DNA from: Nostoc sp. KVJ3
GTDB taxonomy: Bacteria > Cyanobacteriota > Cyanobacteriia > Cyanobacteriales > Nostocaceae
DNA: 64,000 nucleotides
Direction: 5' to 3'
Assembly: GCF_026127265.1 (NCBI RefSeq)
Contig: NZ_WWFG01000002.1
Span: 1,178,001-1,242,000 of the forward strand
Below are positions 43,874 to 52,099 of the stretch, piece after piece; within the stretch, counting starts at the first letter, position 1, and every line of letters starts with the position of its first letter. Below the pieces are notes generated by a model that saw only the letters and a list, made by a program, of their open reading frames with translations, had not been told where the DNA came from and searched no databases. The translations under genes and the position numbers were made by a program.

Positions 43874-44965
43874 ATGAATAATTTGAAATATACAGGCTTT
43901 TGTTTTACTTTAAATACAAATGATGAAAATACTTTAAATTTATATATTTCCGATAAGACAAAAGCTAATATTTTTGAAAATTTAAATTTTTATTCTTGTT
44001 TACTTCATTCCTTTAAACCCGATGAAAATTCAATTTGGCAAAAACAAAAACGTCTTGATGTTGAAATAAAAGGATGGCCATCAAGCGTAGAATGGAAAAG
44101 ATTAAGTTTTACAAATTTTCAAGGTAGAATACAAGTTGATTTTAATTTTGAAGAATTTGCAGAAACCTTAAATATAGCGTTTAAAAATATTATAGAAAAA
44201 ACAAATACATACTATAAGTTTGAGATAGGAAATAAATCTCATTGGAATCAATATTTATTTAAATCTCGTGCTAGGGAGATTTTTGGATTATGTGTTCTAT
44301 ATGATAAAGAATTTCATACTAGAGATGAAATTGAAGTTACCATAGAAAGCCAATATAAGCCTTACAGTCGCAGCTTAGTTCCTTTTGGAAATAACGATAC
44401 AAAAACTTCTAGAACATATGGAGATCCTAGTAAAATAGTTGATTATCTGAGAAATGAAGGGTGGACAAGAGAGGGTGATAATGCAACTTTAATTACTAAG
44501 CGTCACAATAGGCAGGAAAAATATAAATTAATTAGTGTTCAACAAGATATTGATTTACAAGTTTCTCGATCAACCATCAAGAGTTCATGGAAACATCAAT
44601 TATTTAGTCTTCATGACAATACTTGTAGAATCTGTCATACAAAATATGAAAATATTAAATTTTTGGCTCCTGATCATAGAATTCCAGCGATTATTCAGGC
44701 AGAAAATTTAACAGATGAAAATTATAAAGAAAAATTAATGACATTATGTACTTTTTGTAACCAAAGAAAGAGAGAATTTACCAAAAAAGTTACTCTCGAC
44801 TACGATTGGGAGAATAGCCCTTGGGCATACCCAGAAAAATTTCAGCAGAAAAAAATAGTTGAGGATATTGAGAGGTATGCTATTGCTCACAAAAAGTCAA
44901 TTACTGAAGTTATAGACGAAATAATACTGCTTCTCAAAAAACACACTAGCAATTCAGACAATTAG
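43874..44965 (+). CDS. HNH-family restriction endonuclease
   Basis: 363 residues. The C-terminal HNH nuclease with zinc-binding Cys pairs is clear: NTCRICHTKY (~252), LAPDHRIPA (catalytic His region) and LCTFCNQRKRE. The N-terminal ~230 residues show no known domain and probably recognise the DNA sequence; the middle includes RTYGDPSKIVDYLRNEGW. Position between a controller gene and a methyltransferase gene makes it the nuclease of a type II system. It is convergent with the methyltransferase gene and overlaps it by 4 bp. Low GC, unlike the surroundings, suggests horizontal acquisition. Confidence 0.88.
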   Translation: MNNLKYTGFCFTLNTNDENTLNLYISDKTKANIFENLNFYSCLLHSFKPDENSIWQKQKRLDVEIKGWPSSVEWKRLSFTNFQGRIQVDFNFEEFAETLNIAFKNIIEKTNTYYKFEIGNKSHWNQYLFKSRAREIFGLCVLYDKEFHTRDEIEVTIESQYKPYSRSLVPFGNNDTKTSRTYGDPSKIVDYLRNEGWTREGDNATLITKRHNRQEKYKLISVQQDIDLQVSRSTIKSSWKHQLFSLHDNTCRICHTKYENIKFLAPDHRIPAIIQAENLTDENYKEKLMTLCTFCNQRKREFTKKVTLDYDWENSPWAYPEKFQQKKIVEDIERYAIAHKKSITEVIDEIILLLKKHTSNSDN

Positions 44966-46863
44966 TTAGTCAGCGCTTTGTAAACTGAAGATGCAACTGC
45001 TTCTGCAACAGGGTAGGGTAGTGCATTAGCAATTTGGCGGTAAACAGAAGTCATTGAGCCAATAAATTCAAAGTCGATAGGAAAGCCTTGTATATAAGCC
45101 ATTTCCCTGCACGTTAACCTACGTTTATTTGAAGGGTGGTGCATTACCATTGCTCCTCCTTTATGATCGCCTCTAGCCGTAATTGTTGGACATGGTAAGT
45201 CAGGATTAATACGTCTATTTGATATATATCCATTAAACTTTAGTTTAAATTTGGAATATACATGATTTTTCAAATTGTGTTTTTTGTCAGGATCGGGAAA
45301 ATTTGAAAGTGCCTGTCCCACAGATATATGCGATTTAAAATCACTGGGTTGGGGAGGAAATTCGATTTCTATTGTTATATCTTCTCTCTGTCCTAAAATA
45401 ATCACTCTTTCTCTAGTTTGTGGAACTCCATAGCCCGCAGCATTTAAAATAGCATATTTACATTTATAGCCGCATTTATTAAATTCTTCTAATATATTGT
45501 TGAAAACTTTCCCTTTGTCAAGGCTAAGAATACCTTTGACATTTTCAGCAATAAAAATTTTCGGCTTTTTAATTTGTATTACTTTTACAAGATATTCATA
45601 TAGGATATTCCTATCATCATCAATGCTACGTTTCATATTGGCTATTGAAAAACCCTGACATGGAAATCCACCTATAAGAACATCACAATCAGGAATCTCG
45701 TTTAGGTTGTAGTCTTCAATATTACTATTAATTATATGATTACCGATGTTTTTTCGGTATGTTTGCACCGCATCTTCAAAGTTGTCAATTGCCCATACAA
45801 TATCAAACCCAGCTTTTTTAAATCCTAAGTCCATTCCTCCCGCGCCAGAGAATAAAGAAACAACATTGATTTTTTTAGTTTCTCTAACTTGTTTTTCTCT
45901 AAAAGTTTTTAATCTATCATTGGCTTCTATAAATTCTTGTGCTATTTTTTCTGCATATAATATAGGTACGGCATTACCAATTTGGCGATACATTGAGGTT
46001 ATGCTTCCTGTAAATTCAAAATCGGCTGGAAAAGTTTGAATAAATGCTGATTCTCTAACATTTAATCGCCGTATTCCGTTAGGGTGTGGAATTGCACATA
46101 CGCCGCCCTTGCCATTACCTCTAGCGATAATTGTCGGACATGGTTTATCACCATTAGTTTGTCTATGTCCCGTGTAGTTTCTATATGAAACTTTATACTG
46201 TGAGCCTACTAAATTCGTCGTTGGTTTCAATTTTTCCAATTTTTCCAATGCCAAATTAATCGTAATCCATTTTTTAAGATTTTTATTTTTTTCAGAATAG
46301 TCTGGCAATGGATGCTTGACTCTAGCTTCTAGAGGTAGGTCATTTCTTGTACCTAAAATAATAACTCGTTTTCTAATTTGTGGAACTCCATGATCAGCCA
46401 TATTAACTAGTTGATATGTTACATAATAACCAACTTCTTCTAATTCTTTTAAAATATTTTGAAAAACAAGCCCATCATCTAGACTTAAAATACCTTTTAC
46501 ATTCTCAGCCATAAACCATTTAGGCTTTTTTTCTTGTATTACCCTTAACATTTCATGATAAAGTTCATTTCTCGCATCATCTTTTGAACGAAATTTATTG
46601 GCTACTGAAAAGCCTTGGCATGGGAATCCACCAACAATTATATCGGCATCAGGAATTTCTCTCGAATGAACATCACAAATTGATCTATTGATAATATGAT
46701 TGCCTATATTTTTTTTATATGTTTCTACGCAGTCTAAGTCATTATCAATTGCCCAAACAATTGACAATCCTTGTCTTTGAAATCCTAAATCAATACCTCC
46801 ACACCCTGAGAATAGACTAATAACAGTAGGTTGACTATTTTGAGTATTTTTAATATTTGTCAT
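44962..46863 (-). CDS. Double DNA (cytosine-5) methyltransferase, two complete enzymes in one chain
   Basis: 633 residues. Two full m5C methyltransferases follow each other, offset by 320 residues. Half 1: motif I ISLFSGCGGIDLGF, motif IV GGFPCQGFS (catalytic Cys 82), ENVKG, QIRKRVIILG, motif IX RRLNVRESAFIQTFP, motif X YRQIGNAVP. Half 2: VSLFSGAGGMDLGF, GGFPCQGFS (Cys 402), ENVKG, QTRERVIILG, RRLTCREMAYIQGFP, YRQIANALP. Both have all catalytic motifs; the variable target-recognition parts (~180-245 and ~495-560) differ. Two m5C enzymes in one protein fit an asymmetric recognition site methylated on both strands. Partner of the HNH nuclease. Confidence 0.95.
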   Translation of the reverse strand: MTNIKNTQNSQPTVISLFSGCGGIDLGFQRQGLSIVWAIDNDLDCVETYKKNIGNHIINRSICDVHSREIPDADIIVGGFPCQGFSVANKFRSKDDARNELYHEMLRVIQEKKPKWFMAENVKGILSLDDGLVFQNILKELEEVGYYVTYQLVNMADHGVPQIRKRVIILGTRNDLPLEARVKHPLPDYSEKNKNLKKWITINLALEKLEKLKPTTNLVGSQYKVSYRNYTGHRQTNGDKPCPTIIARGNGKGGVCAIPHPNGIRRLNVRESAFIQTFPADFEFTGSITSMYRQIGNAVPILYAEKIAQEFIEANDRLKTFREKQVRETKKINVVSLFSGAGGMDLGFKKAGFDIVWAIDNFEDAVQTYRKNIGNHIINSNIEDYNLNEIPDCDVLIGGFPCQGFSIANMKRSIDDDRNILYEYLVKVIQIKKPKIFIAENVKGILSLDKGKVFNNILEEFNKCGYKCKYAILNAAGYGVPQTRERVIILGQREDITIEIEFPPQPSDFKSHISVGQALSNFPDPDKKHNLKNHVYSKFKLKFNGYISNRRINPDLPCPTITARGDHKGGAMVMHHPSNKRRLTCREMAYIQGFPIDFEFIGSMTSVYRQIANALPYPVAEAVASSVYKALTN

Positions 46864-46924
46864 AAAATATTAATAGTTTCGCAAAAAAAGAGTATGAAAA
46901 AGGAGGGCTGATGTGGTGTAGTTC

Positions 46925-47026
46925 ACCATTGATGCCAATAAGTACAGTTAGTTCAGCCTCATAGAAATCAAGCGTCAAATCACCGATTCCACGGAAAGAT
47001 TGCATTTGTAGACGCTTGACTTTCAT
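46925..47026 (-). pseudogene. N-terminal fossil of an AAA (RecF/SMC-like) ATPase, cut at Walker A
   Basis: From the ATG at 47026 the frame reads MKVKRLQMQSFRGIGDLTL and then LTVLIGINGE, the start of the AAA_15/AAA_21 ATPases (FRGI..L.LDF ... IGINGAGKS). After GINGE, at about 46924, the similarity ends inside the Walker A motif; the frame runs on to 46850 with unrelated sequence and overlaps the methyltransferase start. The ATG lies 5 bp after the metallophosphoesterase stop, so the ATPase was probably its operon partner before the island arrived or a deletion occurred. Confidence 0.7.
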
Positions 47027-47031
47027 AATAA

Positions 47032-47949
47032 TTACGCGGATTTTAATTGAATAATACCTTTATCAAAAACGCGATTATCAGTAGCGATCGCACTTATTTC
47101 TATTCTATCTTTATACACGTCATAAGAGGCAAAACTTAAATCACTGGTAGAATACTCTGTCCACTCAGAACGACCTACAGGACGATTGCCAGCACCTGCG
47201 CCACAAATTAAATAAGTTGTCCCATCAATAGCACGAGTGCGTTCATAACTATGTTCGTGACCATTGATATAAAGTTGAACGCTGTATTTTTTGAATAGGG
47301 GAGTAAAAGTTTTAATAAAATCTGGATTAGTCCCATATTGACCCGATGAATAAATCGGATGATGACCAAATACTACCTTCCAAGGAGCATCACTCAGACT
47401 TAATTCTTTCTCTAACCAAATTAGCTGGTTTTTCCAATCAGCATTACTATTAGTATCTAAAGCAAAAAACTGTACTGGATTACGTTTAAATGTATAGTAA
47501 CGTCCCTTCATATTAAAGCCAGCATACTTGATTTGTGGCTCACCGTTGGCAGTACGAATATCGTGATTGCCTAAACAAGCCTGAAATTTCACACCTTGTT
47601 TTAGCAAAGGTTGATAAGGACGCTCAAAAACTTCGCCGATTTTCTCAATTTCGCCGTTGTTGTAAATGTTGTCTCCAGCTAAAACTACTAAATCATAAGG
47701 ATTTCGCTTGTGATAAGCATTCATCGCTCCAGCTACAGCATACTGTCCTTTAGCTCCAGTCCCCGTATCTGCTACAGATACAAAACGTAATAACAAGTCT
47801 TTTTTAGCTGGGTTGGCGGCTATAGCTGTTGTTGAATCGGTAATCTCAGCACTTTGATTATTTTGACGAACTAACATCCAGCCTAAAAATCCTGCCCCAA
47901 TGGTGGTGAGGCTACTTAAAAATAAAAATTGACGGCGTTTCAGGTTCAT
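47032..47949 (-). CDS. Metallophosphoesterase, exported (purple acid phosphatase-like)
   Basis: 305 residues. The N-terminus carries a Tat-like signal (KRRQFLFLSS followed by a hydrophobic helix). The calcineurin-type metal site is complete: VSVADTGTG, VVLAGDNIYNNGE, ACLGNHD, VVFGHHPIYSSG and YINGHEHSYER. Domain order and the NGHEH motif resemble tartrate-resistant/purple acid phosphatases, which hydrolyse phosphomonoesters; this suits phosphate scavenging outside the cytoplasm. Followed after 5 bp by the AAA fossil on the same strand. Confidence 0.9.
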   Translation of the reverse strand: MNLKRRQFLFLSSLTTIGAGFLGWMLVRQNNQSAEITDSTTAIAANPAKKDLLLRFVSVADTGTGAKGQYAVAGAMNAYHKRNPYDLVVLAGDNIYNNGEIEKIGEVFERPYQPLLKQGVKFQACLGNHDIRTANGEPQIKYAGFNMKGRYYTFKRNPVQFFALDTNSNADWKNQLIWLEKELSLSDAPWKVVFGHHPIYSSGQYGTNPDFIKTFTPLFKKYSVQLYINGHEHSYERTRAIDGTTYLICGAGAGNRPVGRSEWTEYSTSDLSFASYDVYKDRIEISAIATDNRVFDKGIIQLKSA

Positions 47950-48084
47950 AATTCACCAAATTTAATAAATAGTCAGTTTTCGCACAAGGAATGTGCAATG
48001 AAATGATAGATTAATGCAAAAGAGGCAGCATCAGTAATAATGTACGTTGTTTGTCTTTGATTCGCTGCTTTTGGTGAAAGTTCC

Positions 48085-48933
48085 ATGTCACAAGACAATC
48101 AGTCAAAACCGACGGATGAGCCGGTAAATCAACTTCCTCAAAAACCTTACCAGAGAGTTCAGCCAATTTGGAAGGCTAAAATTATCCAACTTCTCCGGGG
48201 GACGATTGGGGTTTTAGAAGTAACAGTAGACAAACTGGAGACAGCACCCCCGCCAGGTACTGAGGAAAAACCCGACTTTTTCCAGCAGCTTCAGTTGCGA
48301 TGGGGTGGATTGTTAAAGACAATCCGCTTGTTTTTGCCATCAAATTTGTCAACAAAGTTATCAGATACAGCTTTGACGGGAATTGTGGCTGGAATTGCTG
48401 TAATTCTTGTTTGGACAACTACAACTGTCTTTACTGGTAAACCTACTGAAATAGCAACAGTTCCACCAGTTGAAGAGGTTCCTGCACCGACACCAACGAT
48501 AACTACTTCACCGGAGGCAGTTTTACCAGAACCACAGCCACCAGAGGAAATTACGCTGCCACCAGAACCCGAACTCAAACCAGAACCAATTCCCACCCCA
48601 ACGCCAACACCAGTTATAGAATTGACACCGGAGCAAGCCTTGATTGCGGCTATTGAAAATCAGGTAGCTGAAATTAGCGATCGCATTGCCTCTGGTCTGA
48701 TAAAGTCAATTCAAGCCAACTTCCGCACAAGTAACTTGACTGTCAAAATTAGTGATGATTGGTACACTCTCAACGAATCTCAGCAGGACAAACTAGCTGC
48801 GGAGATATTACAACGTTCTCAAGAACTTGATTTTACCCATTTAGAAATTACCGACTCTCAAAATAGGCTGATAGCGCGTAACCCAGTGGTTGGTACTGAG
48901 ATAGTAATTTTTAAACGGCAAACAACTTTGTAA
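48085..48933 (+). CDS. Proline-rich single-pass membrane protein of unknown function
   Basis: 282 residues: a polar N-terminus, an amphipathic stretch (WKAKIIQLLRGTIGVLEVTVD), one membrane helix (~95-117, GIVAGIAVILVWTTTTVF), a Pro/Glu/Thr-rich spacer (~120-185), and a small C-terminal domain (~190-280) with TPEQALIAAIENQVAEIS and DWYTLNESQQDKLAAEIL. The layout suggests a membrane-tethered periplasmic or luminal domain. Cyanobacterial; no function recognised. Confidence 0.72.
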   Translation: MSQDNQSKPTDEPVNQLPQKPYQRVQPIWKAKIIQLLRGTIGVLEVTVDKLETAPPPGTEEKPDFFQQLQLRWGGLLKTIRLFLPSNLSTKLSDTALTGIVAGIAVILVWTTTTVFTGKPTEIATVPPVEEVPAPTPTITTSPEAVLPEPQPPEEITLPPEPELKPEPIPTPTPTPVIELTPEQALIAAIENQVAEISDRIASGLIKSIQANFRTSNLTVKISDDWYTLNESQQDKLAAEILQRSQELDFTHLEITDSQNRLIARNPVVGTEIVIFKRQTTL

Positions 48934-49023
48934 TTCGTAATTATTCGGATTATTTCAAGTAGAGTATGTGTTCTGCGATAATTAATCCGAACACTTAATT
49001 TAGACGTTGAATTTTAAGTATTT

Positions 49024-49857
49024 ATGTTAGATAACCTTTCGCTATTGCTCAAAGCTTGTAAAAACTTAAATGTTAACTATGAAATTATTCATCCGGCTGA
49101 AAATTTAGTAAAAATAAAACTGAATAATAAACAACATTACTTTTGTAATTATAGTACTCCGATAATAAATCAGGCAGTAGCACAAATTATCAAAGACAAG
49201 GAATATACATACCATATTTTAAAGAAGAAAGTTAAACTTCCTCGGACAGTAGGCTTTCTTTCACCTTTTTGTGACCTGCAATATAAGATTTACTTAAAAT
49301 TTCCTAGTTTTGAAGATATTATATTAGAAATAAAAGAAAACTTTGAAACACCCGTAATTGTTAAACGAAATTCTGGTTCAAGTGGACATAACGTTTTTTT
49401 ATGTCAGAATACAGATGAAGTTGAAACTGCTTTAAAAGAGATTTTTAATATCAATAATAAAAAGTATGATTACGTTGCGATCGCTCAAGAATTCATTCAC
49501 ATAAAATCTGAGTATAGAGCCGTTTTTTTAAATAAAGAGTTAGTTCTACTCTATGAAAAAGATATAACTGATGCAAAATTTATAGGTAATCTCAGTCCTC
49601 TCCACTGGGATGGTGCAAAAGCAAAGTATATCAACAATCCAGAAATATTGTCAGAGATTGCTAATTTCGCTAAACCAATTTTTGAAGAATTAGACATTGA
49701 TTATGGTGGTTTAGATATTGTATTAGATCGAGATAATCAATATTGGTTAATTGAAATCAATTCTCACCCAAATTATAGTATTTTCACTAGAGATAATGGA
49801 GAAGATCCTGTATTGAGAATTTTTGAAAAGATGCTCCTTAGCCTAGCCTCCAAATGA
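49024..49857 (+). CDS. Orphan ATP-grasp ligase (RimK/cyanophycin synthetase-like)
   Basis: 277 residues. The ATP-grasp core shows VIVKRNSGSSGHNVFL (phosphate-binding Lys and Gly-rich loop), AQEFIHIKSEYRAVFL, GGLDIVLDRDNQYWLIEIN (Mg-binding Asp/Glu/Asn) and SHPNYSIF. The N-terminal ~90 residues are a small pre-ATP-grasp lobe (NQAVAQIIKDKEYTYHIL). The family joins a carboxylate and an amine or thiol using ATP; RimK-like members ligate amino acids to peptides. No precursor peptide or partner enzyme is recognisable beside it, so the substrate is open. Confidence 0.85.
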   Translation: MLDNLSLLLKACKNLNVNYEIIHPAENLVKIKLNNKQHYFCNYSTPIINQAVAQIIKDKEYTYHILKKKVKLPRTVGFLSPFCDLQYKIYLKFPSFEDIILEIKENFETPVIVKRNSGSSGHNVFLCQNTDEVETALKEIFNINNKKYDYVAIAQEFIHIKSEYRAVFLNKELVLLYEKDITDAKFIGNLSPLHWDGAKAKYINNPEILSEIANFAKPIFEELDIDYGGLDIVLDRDNQYWLIEINSHPNYSIFTRDNGEDPVLRIFEKMLLSLASK

Positions 49858-49926
49858 AGAGAGCAGGGGGAGCAGGGGGAGCAGGGGAAGCAGGGGGAGC
49901 AGGGGAAGCAGGGGGAGCAGGGGGAT
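49858..49926 (+). repeat. Low-complexity AGCAGGGG(G/A) tandem repeat
   Basis: Seven or so copies of a nine-base AGCAGGGGG-like unit follow the ATP-grasp stop directly. Similar G-rich, CCCCACTCCC-type filler occurs at 29280-29400, 33870-33905 and 63365-63440. It is slippage-prone intergenic sequence rather than an array with spacers. Confidence 0.85.
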
Positions 49927-49955
49927 TAAACTAAGCCAGACACTTGGGGTGGGGT

Positions 49956-50270
49956 TTATTCATTCCAAGAGCCAAAATAATTTCTAGCAGAAATTCCTAC
50001 TTGTTCAAGGGCTATTAATGTATTAGCAGCCCTTGAACCCTTAAAGCAGTAAATATATACAATTGACTCCGAAGTAATACCTACTGACTGACAAATTTCT
50101 CGGACTTCACCTGGCGATCAAAACGTGGGGATTTCTAATTCGGAATTCATCAGATGATGCCATTCTAACCATACAGCGTTAGGGATTATACCTCTGCAAG
50201 GACAAAAATTAGGATGGTATGGAGAAGAACTCAAACCAAGCCATTCAGTGCGATCGCGTTTTGTATTCAC
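49956..50270 (-). pseudogene. Rhodanese (thiosulfate sulfurtransferase) pseudogene, C-terminal half
   Basis: One minus-strand frame reads AVWLEWHHLM, then an internal TGA, then PGEVREICQSVGIT, the active-site loop YCFKGSRAANT with its catalytic Cys, and ARNYFGSWNE followed by a stop. This is the C-terminal rhodanese domain of a two-domain sulfurtransferase, whose normal continuation is NYFGSWNEWSRD. The N-terminal domain is missing, one in-frame stop interrupts the middle and a second removes the end, so it is decayed. Confidence 0.8.
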
Positions 50271-50785
50271 GCTTTCATGCTTCTGTTATTCTACCATTAG
50301 GCATTATCGCCCTCAGTAGATTTGCTTTTTGGAATGCAAATCACAAAAGAGGAAATGTTGAATGTTACAAGATAACTTTTACAGATGTATTGTTTTAAAG
50401 CTAACTATTACGTCACGGCGTAAATAAGCCACTCATTGAAAATCGCTAGATATTCTACAAAATCAGCATTTTTTCTTTTTACTTTTGCCTTGTTGTATGC
50501 TAATGAGCATTTAAGTTGCGTAAAAGCAGGGCTGTTCGCAAAGTGTTGCCGTAGGGAAGCCCTTACTACAAGCAAATCATTCTAGAAAAAAGAATGACGA
50601 TTAGTTTACTAGGTAAACTCAAAAAAGCTAATAGAATATACGAATTTTATTGAAATGCTTGTTTATTACCTAATATTTAGTTTTGTTTATAATTTAAAGT
50701 AAAGGCAATTTTAATGAAACGTGTTTATTAGGCACAAAATTTATGCTAAAAACTAATTGATATTTTATAGCGATCGCAGAAATTT
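50271..50785. other. Intergenic region, no gene seen
   Basis: About 515 bp of AT-rich sequence. One mosaic repeat (GGGCTGTTCGCAAAGTG ... GGGAAGCCC) lies at 50530-50563. No RNA gene or conserved frame was recognised. Confidence 0.5.
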
Positions 50786-52099
50786 TTAATATAATGAAAT
50801 CGCCAGGGTGACAATAAACTTAGTTCCCTGTCCAAAGATTGAAAAACAGTTGATTTCTCCCTTGTGTTTATCAATAATAATTTGGTAACTGATAGCTAAT
50901 CCTAGACCAGTTCCCTTGCCCACAGGCTTAGTTGTAAAAGATGGCTCAAAAATTCTAGCTTGCACTTCAGGAGGCATACCCAAAGCATTATCTTCGATGC
51001 AAATCGAAACAGTTTCTTGCTGATGTTCAAATGATGTAGCGATCGTGATAGTGTGAGGGACAGCAGCTGTAATATCTTGAATTGAGCGATTTTGATAGAG
51101 GTCATCAAATGCATCAATAGCATTGGCAATAATATTCATAAATACCTGATTCAGTTGTCCAGGATAGCAAGTGATTGGAGGTAAATCGCCGTATTGTTTG
51201 ACAACTTCGATTTTAGGGCGGTCTCCTTGGTCTTTCAATCGATGTTTTAAGAGCATTAAGGTACTATCAATTCCTTCGTGAATCTGAAACTCGACCACAG
51301 ATGAAATATCAGAGCGAGCAAAGGTTCTCAAAGAGAGGCTAATGTCCTTAAGACGAGTAATTCCCTGGTGCATTGATACCAGAATTTTTGGTAAATCTTC
51401 AGTCAGATACTCTAAATCAATTTCTTCAATGAGTTCTTCAATCTCCGAATCTGGGTGTGGTAATTTTTGCTGTTGGAGATTCACCAAACGCAGGAGATCA
51501 TTCATATATTTTTCAATATAAGAACAATTTCCACTAATGAAACCAATCGGATTATTGATCTCGTGACCTATCCCTGCAACCATTTGTCCAAGGGTGGACA
51601 TTTTTTCACTCTGGATTAGTTGTAGTTGGGTTTGTTGTAACTCTTGTAGAGATTGGCTTAATTCTGCGGTGCGTTCTTGCACTCTTTGTTCTAGGGTGCG
51701 GGTAAGATGAGAGATTTTTAGATGTAACTTTAATCGGGCAATGACTTCTTCCTGCTGGAAAGGTTTGGTAATATAGTCAACTGCACCAATTTCCAGTCCT
51801 TTTACTTTGTCTGTAGCATCGGCCAAAGCAGTCATAAAAATGATCGGAATATTCTGAGTGATGGAATTGGATTTTAGCCTACGGCAAGTTTCAAATCCAT
51901 CAATCCCCGGCATCATCACATCCAAGAGAATGAGATCGGGTGCAGCATATTCTGTTTGTTCGATGGCAGATTCTCCATCGGTTGCCATGAGTGTTTTCCA
52001 GCCACATCCCTGAATCGCTTCTGATAACACTTTGAGATTGTTAGGATTGTCATCTACTAAAAGGATATGTATTGGCTTCAAGAGAGGTTTGATCATCAT
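50786..52099 (-). CDS. Response regulator-histidine kinase (REC-HisKA-HATPase)
   Basis: 437 residues, soluble. The N-terminal receiver (~10-125) has LLVDDNPNNLKVL, LILLDVMMPGIDGF (acceptor Asp) and YITKPF. A coiled coil leads to a kinase core with MVAGIGHEINNPIGF (phospho-His) and a HATPase with NIIANAIDAF, IEDNALGMP and GKGTGLGLAIS. This REC-first order is typical of cyanobacterial kinases controlled by a phosphorylated receiver. Its ATG overlaps the stop of the CHASE2 kinase gene (ATGA), so the two are coupled and probably act in one relay. Confidence 0.95.
   Translation of the reverse strand: MMIKPLLKPIHILLVDDNPNNLKVLSEAIQGCGWKTLMATDGESAIEQTEYAAPDLILLDVMMPGIDGFETCRRLKSNSITQNIPIIFMTALADATDKVKGLEIGAVDYITKPFQQEEVIARLKLHLKISHLTRTLEQRVQERTAELSQSLQELQQTQLQLIQSEKMSTLGQMVAGIGHEINNPIGFISGNCSYIEKYMNDLLRLVNLQQQKLPHPDSEIEELIEEIDLEYLTEDLPKILVSMHQGITRLKDISLSLRTFARSDISSVVEFQIHEGIDSTLMLLKHRLKDQGDRPKIEVVKQYGDLPPITCYPGQLNQVFMNIIANAIDAFDDLYQNRSIQDITAAVPHTITIATSFEHQQETVSICIEDNALGMPPEVQARIFEPSFTTKPVGKGTGLGLAISYQIIIDKHKGEINCFSIFGQGTKFIVTLAISLY

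Noticed and set aside
49858..49926. Possible CRISPR-like array
   Set aside because: The nine-base units are directly adjacent with no spacers; it is a simple slippage repeat.
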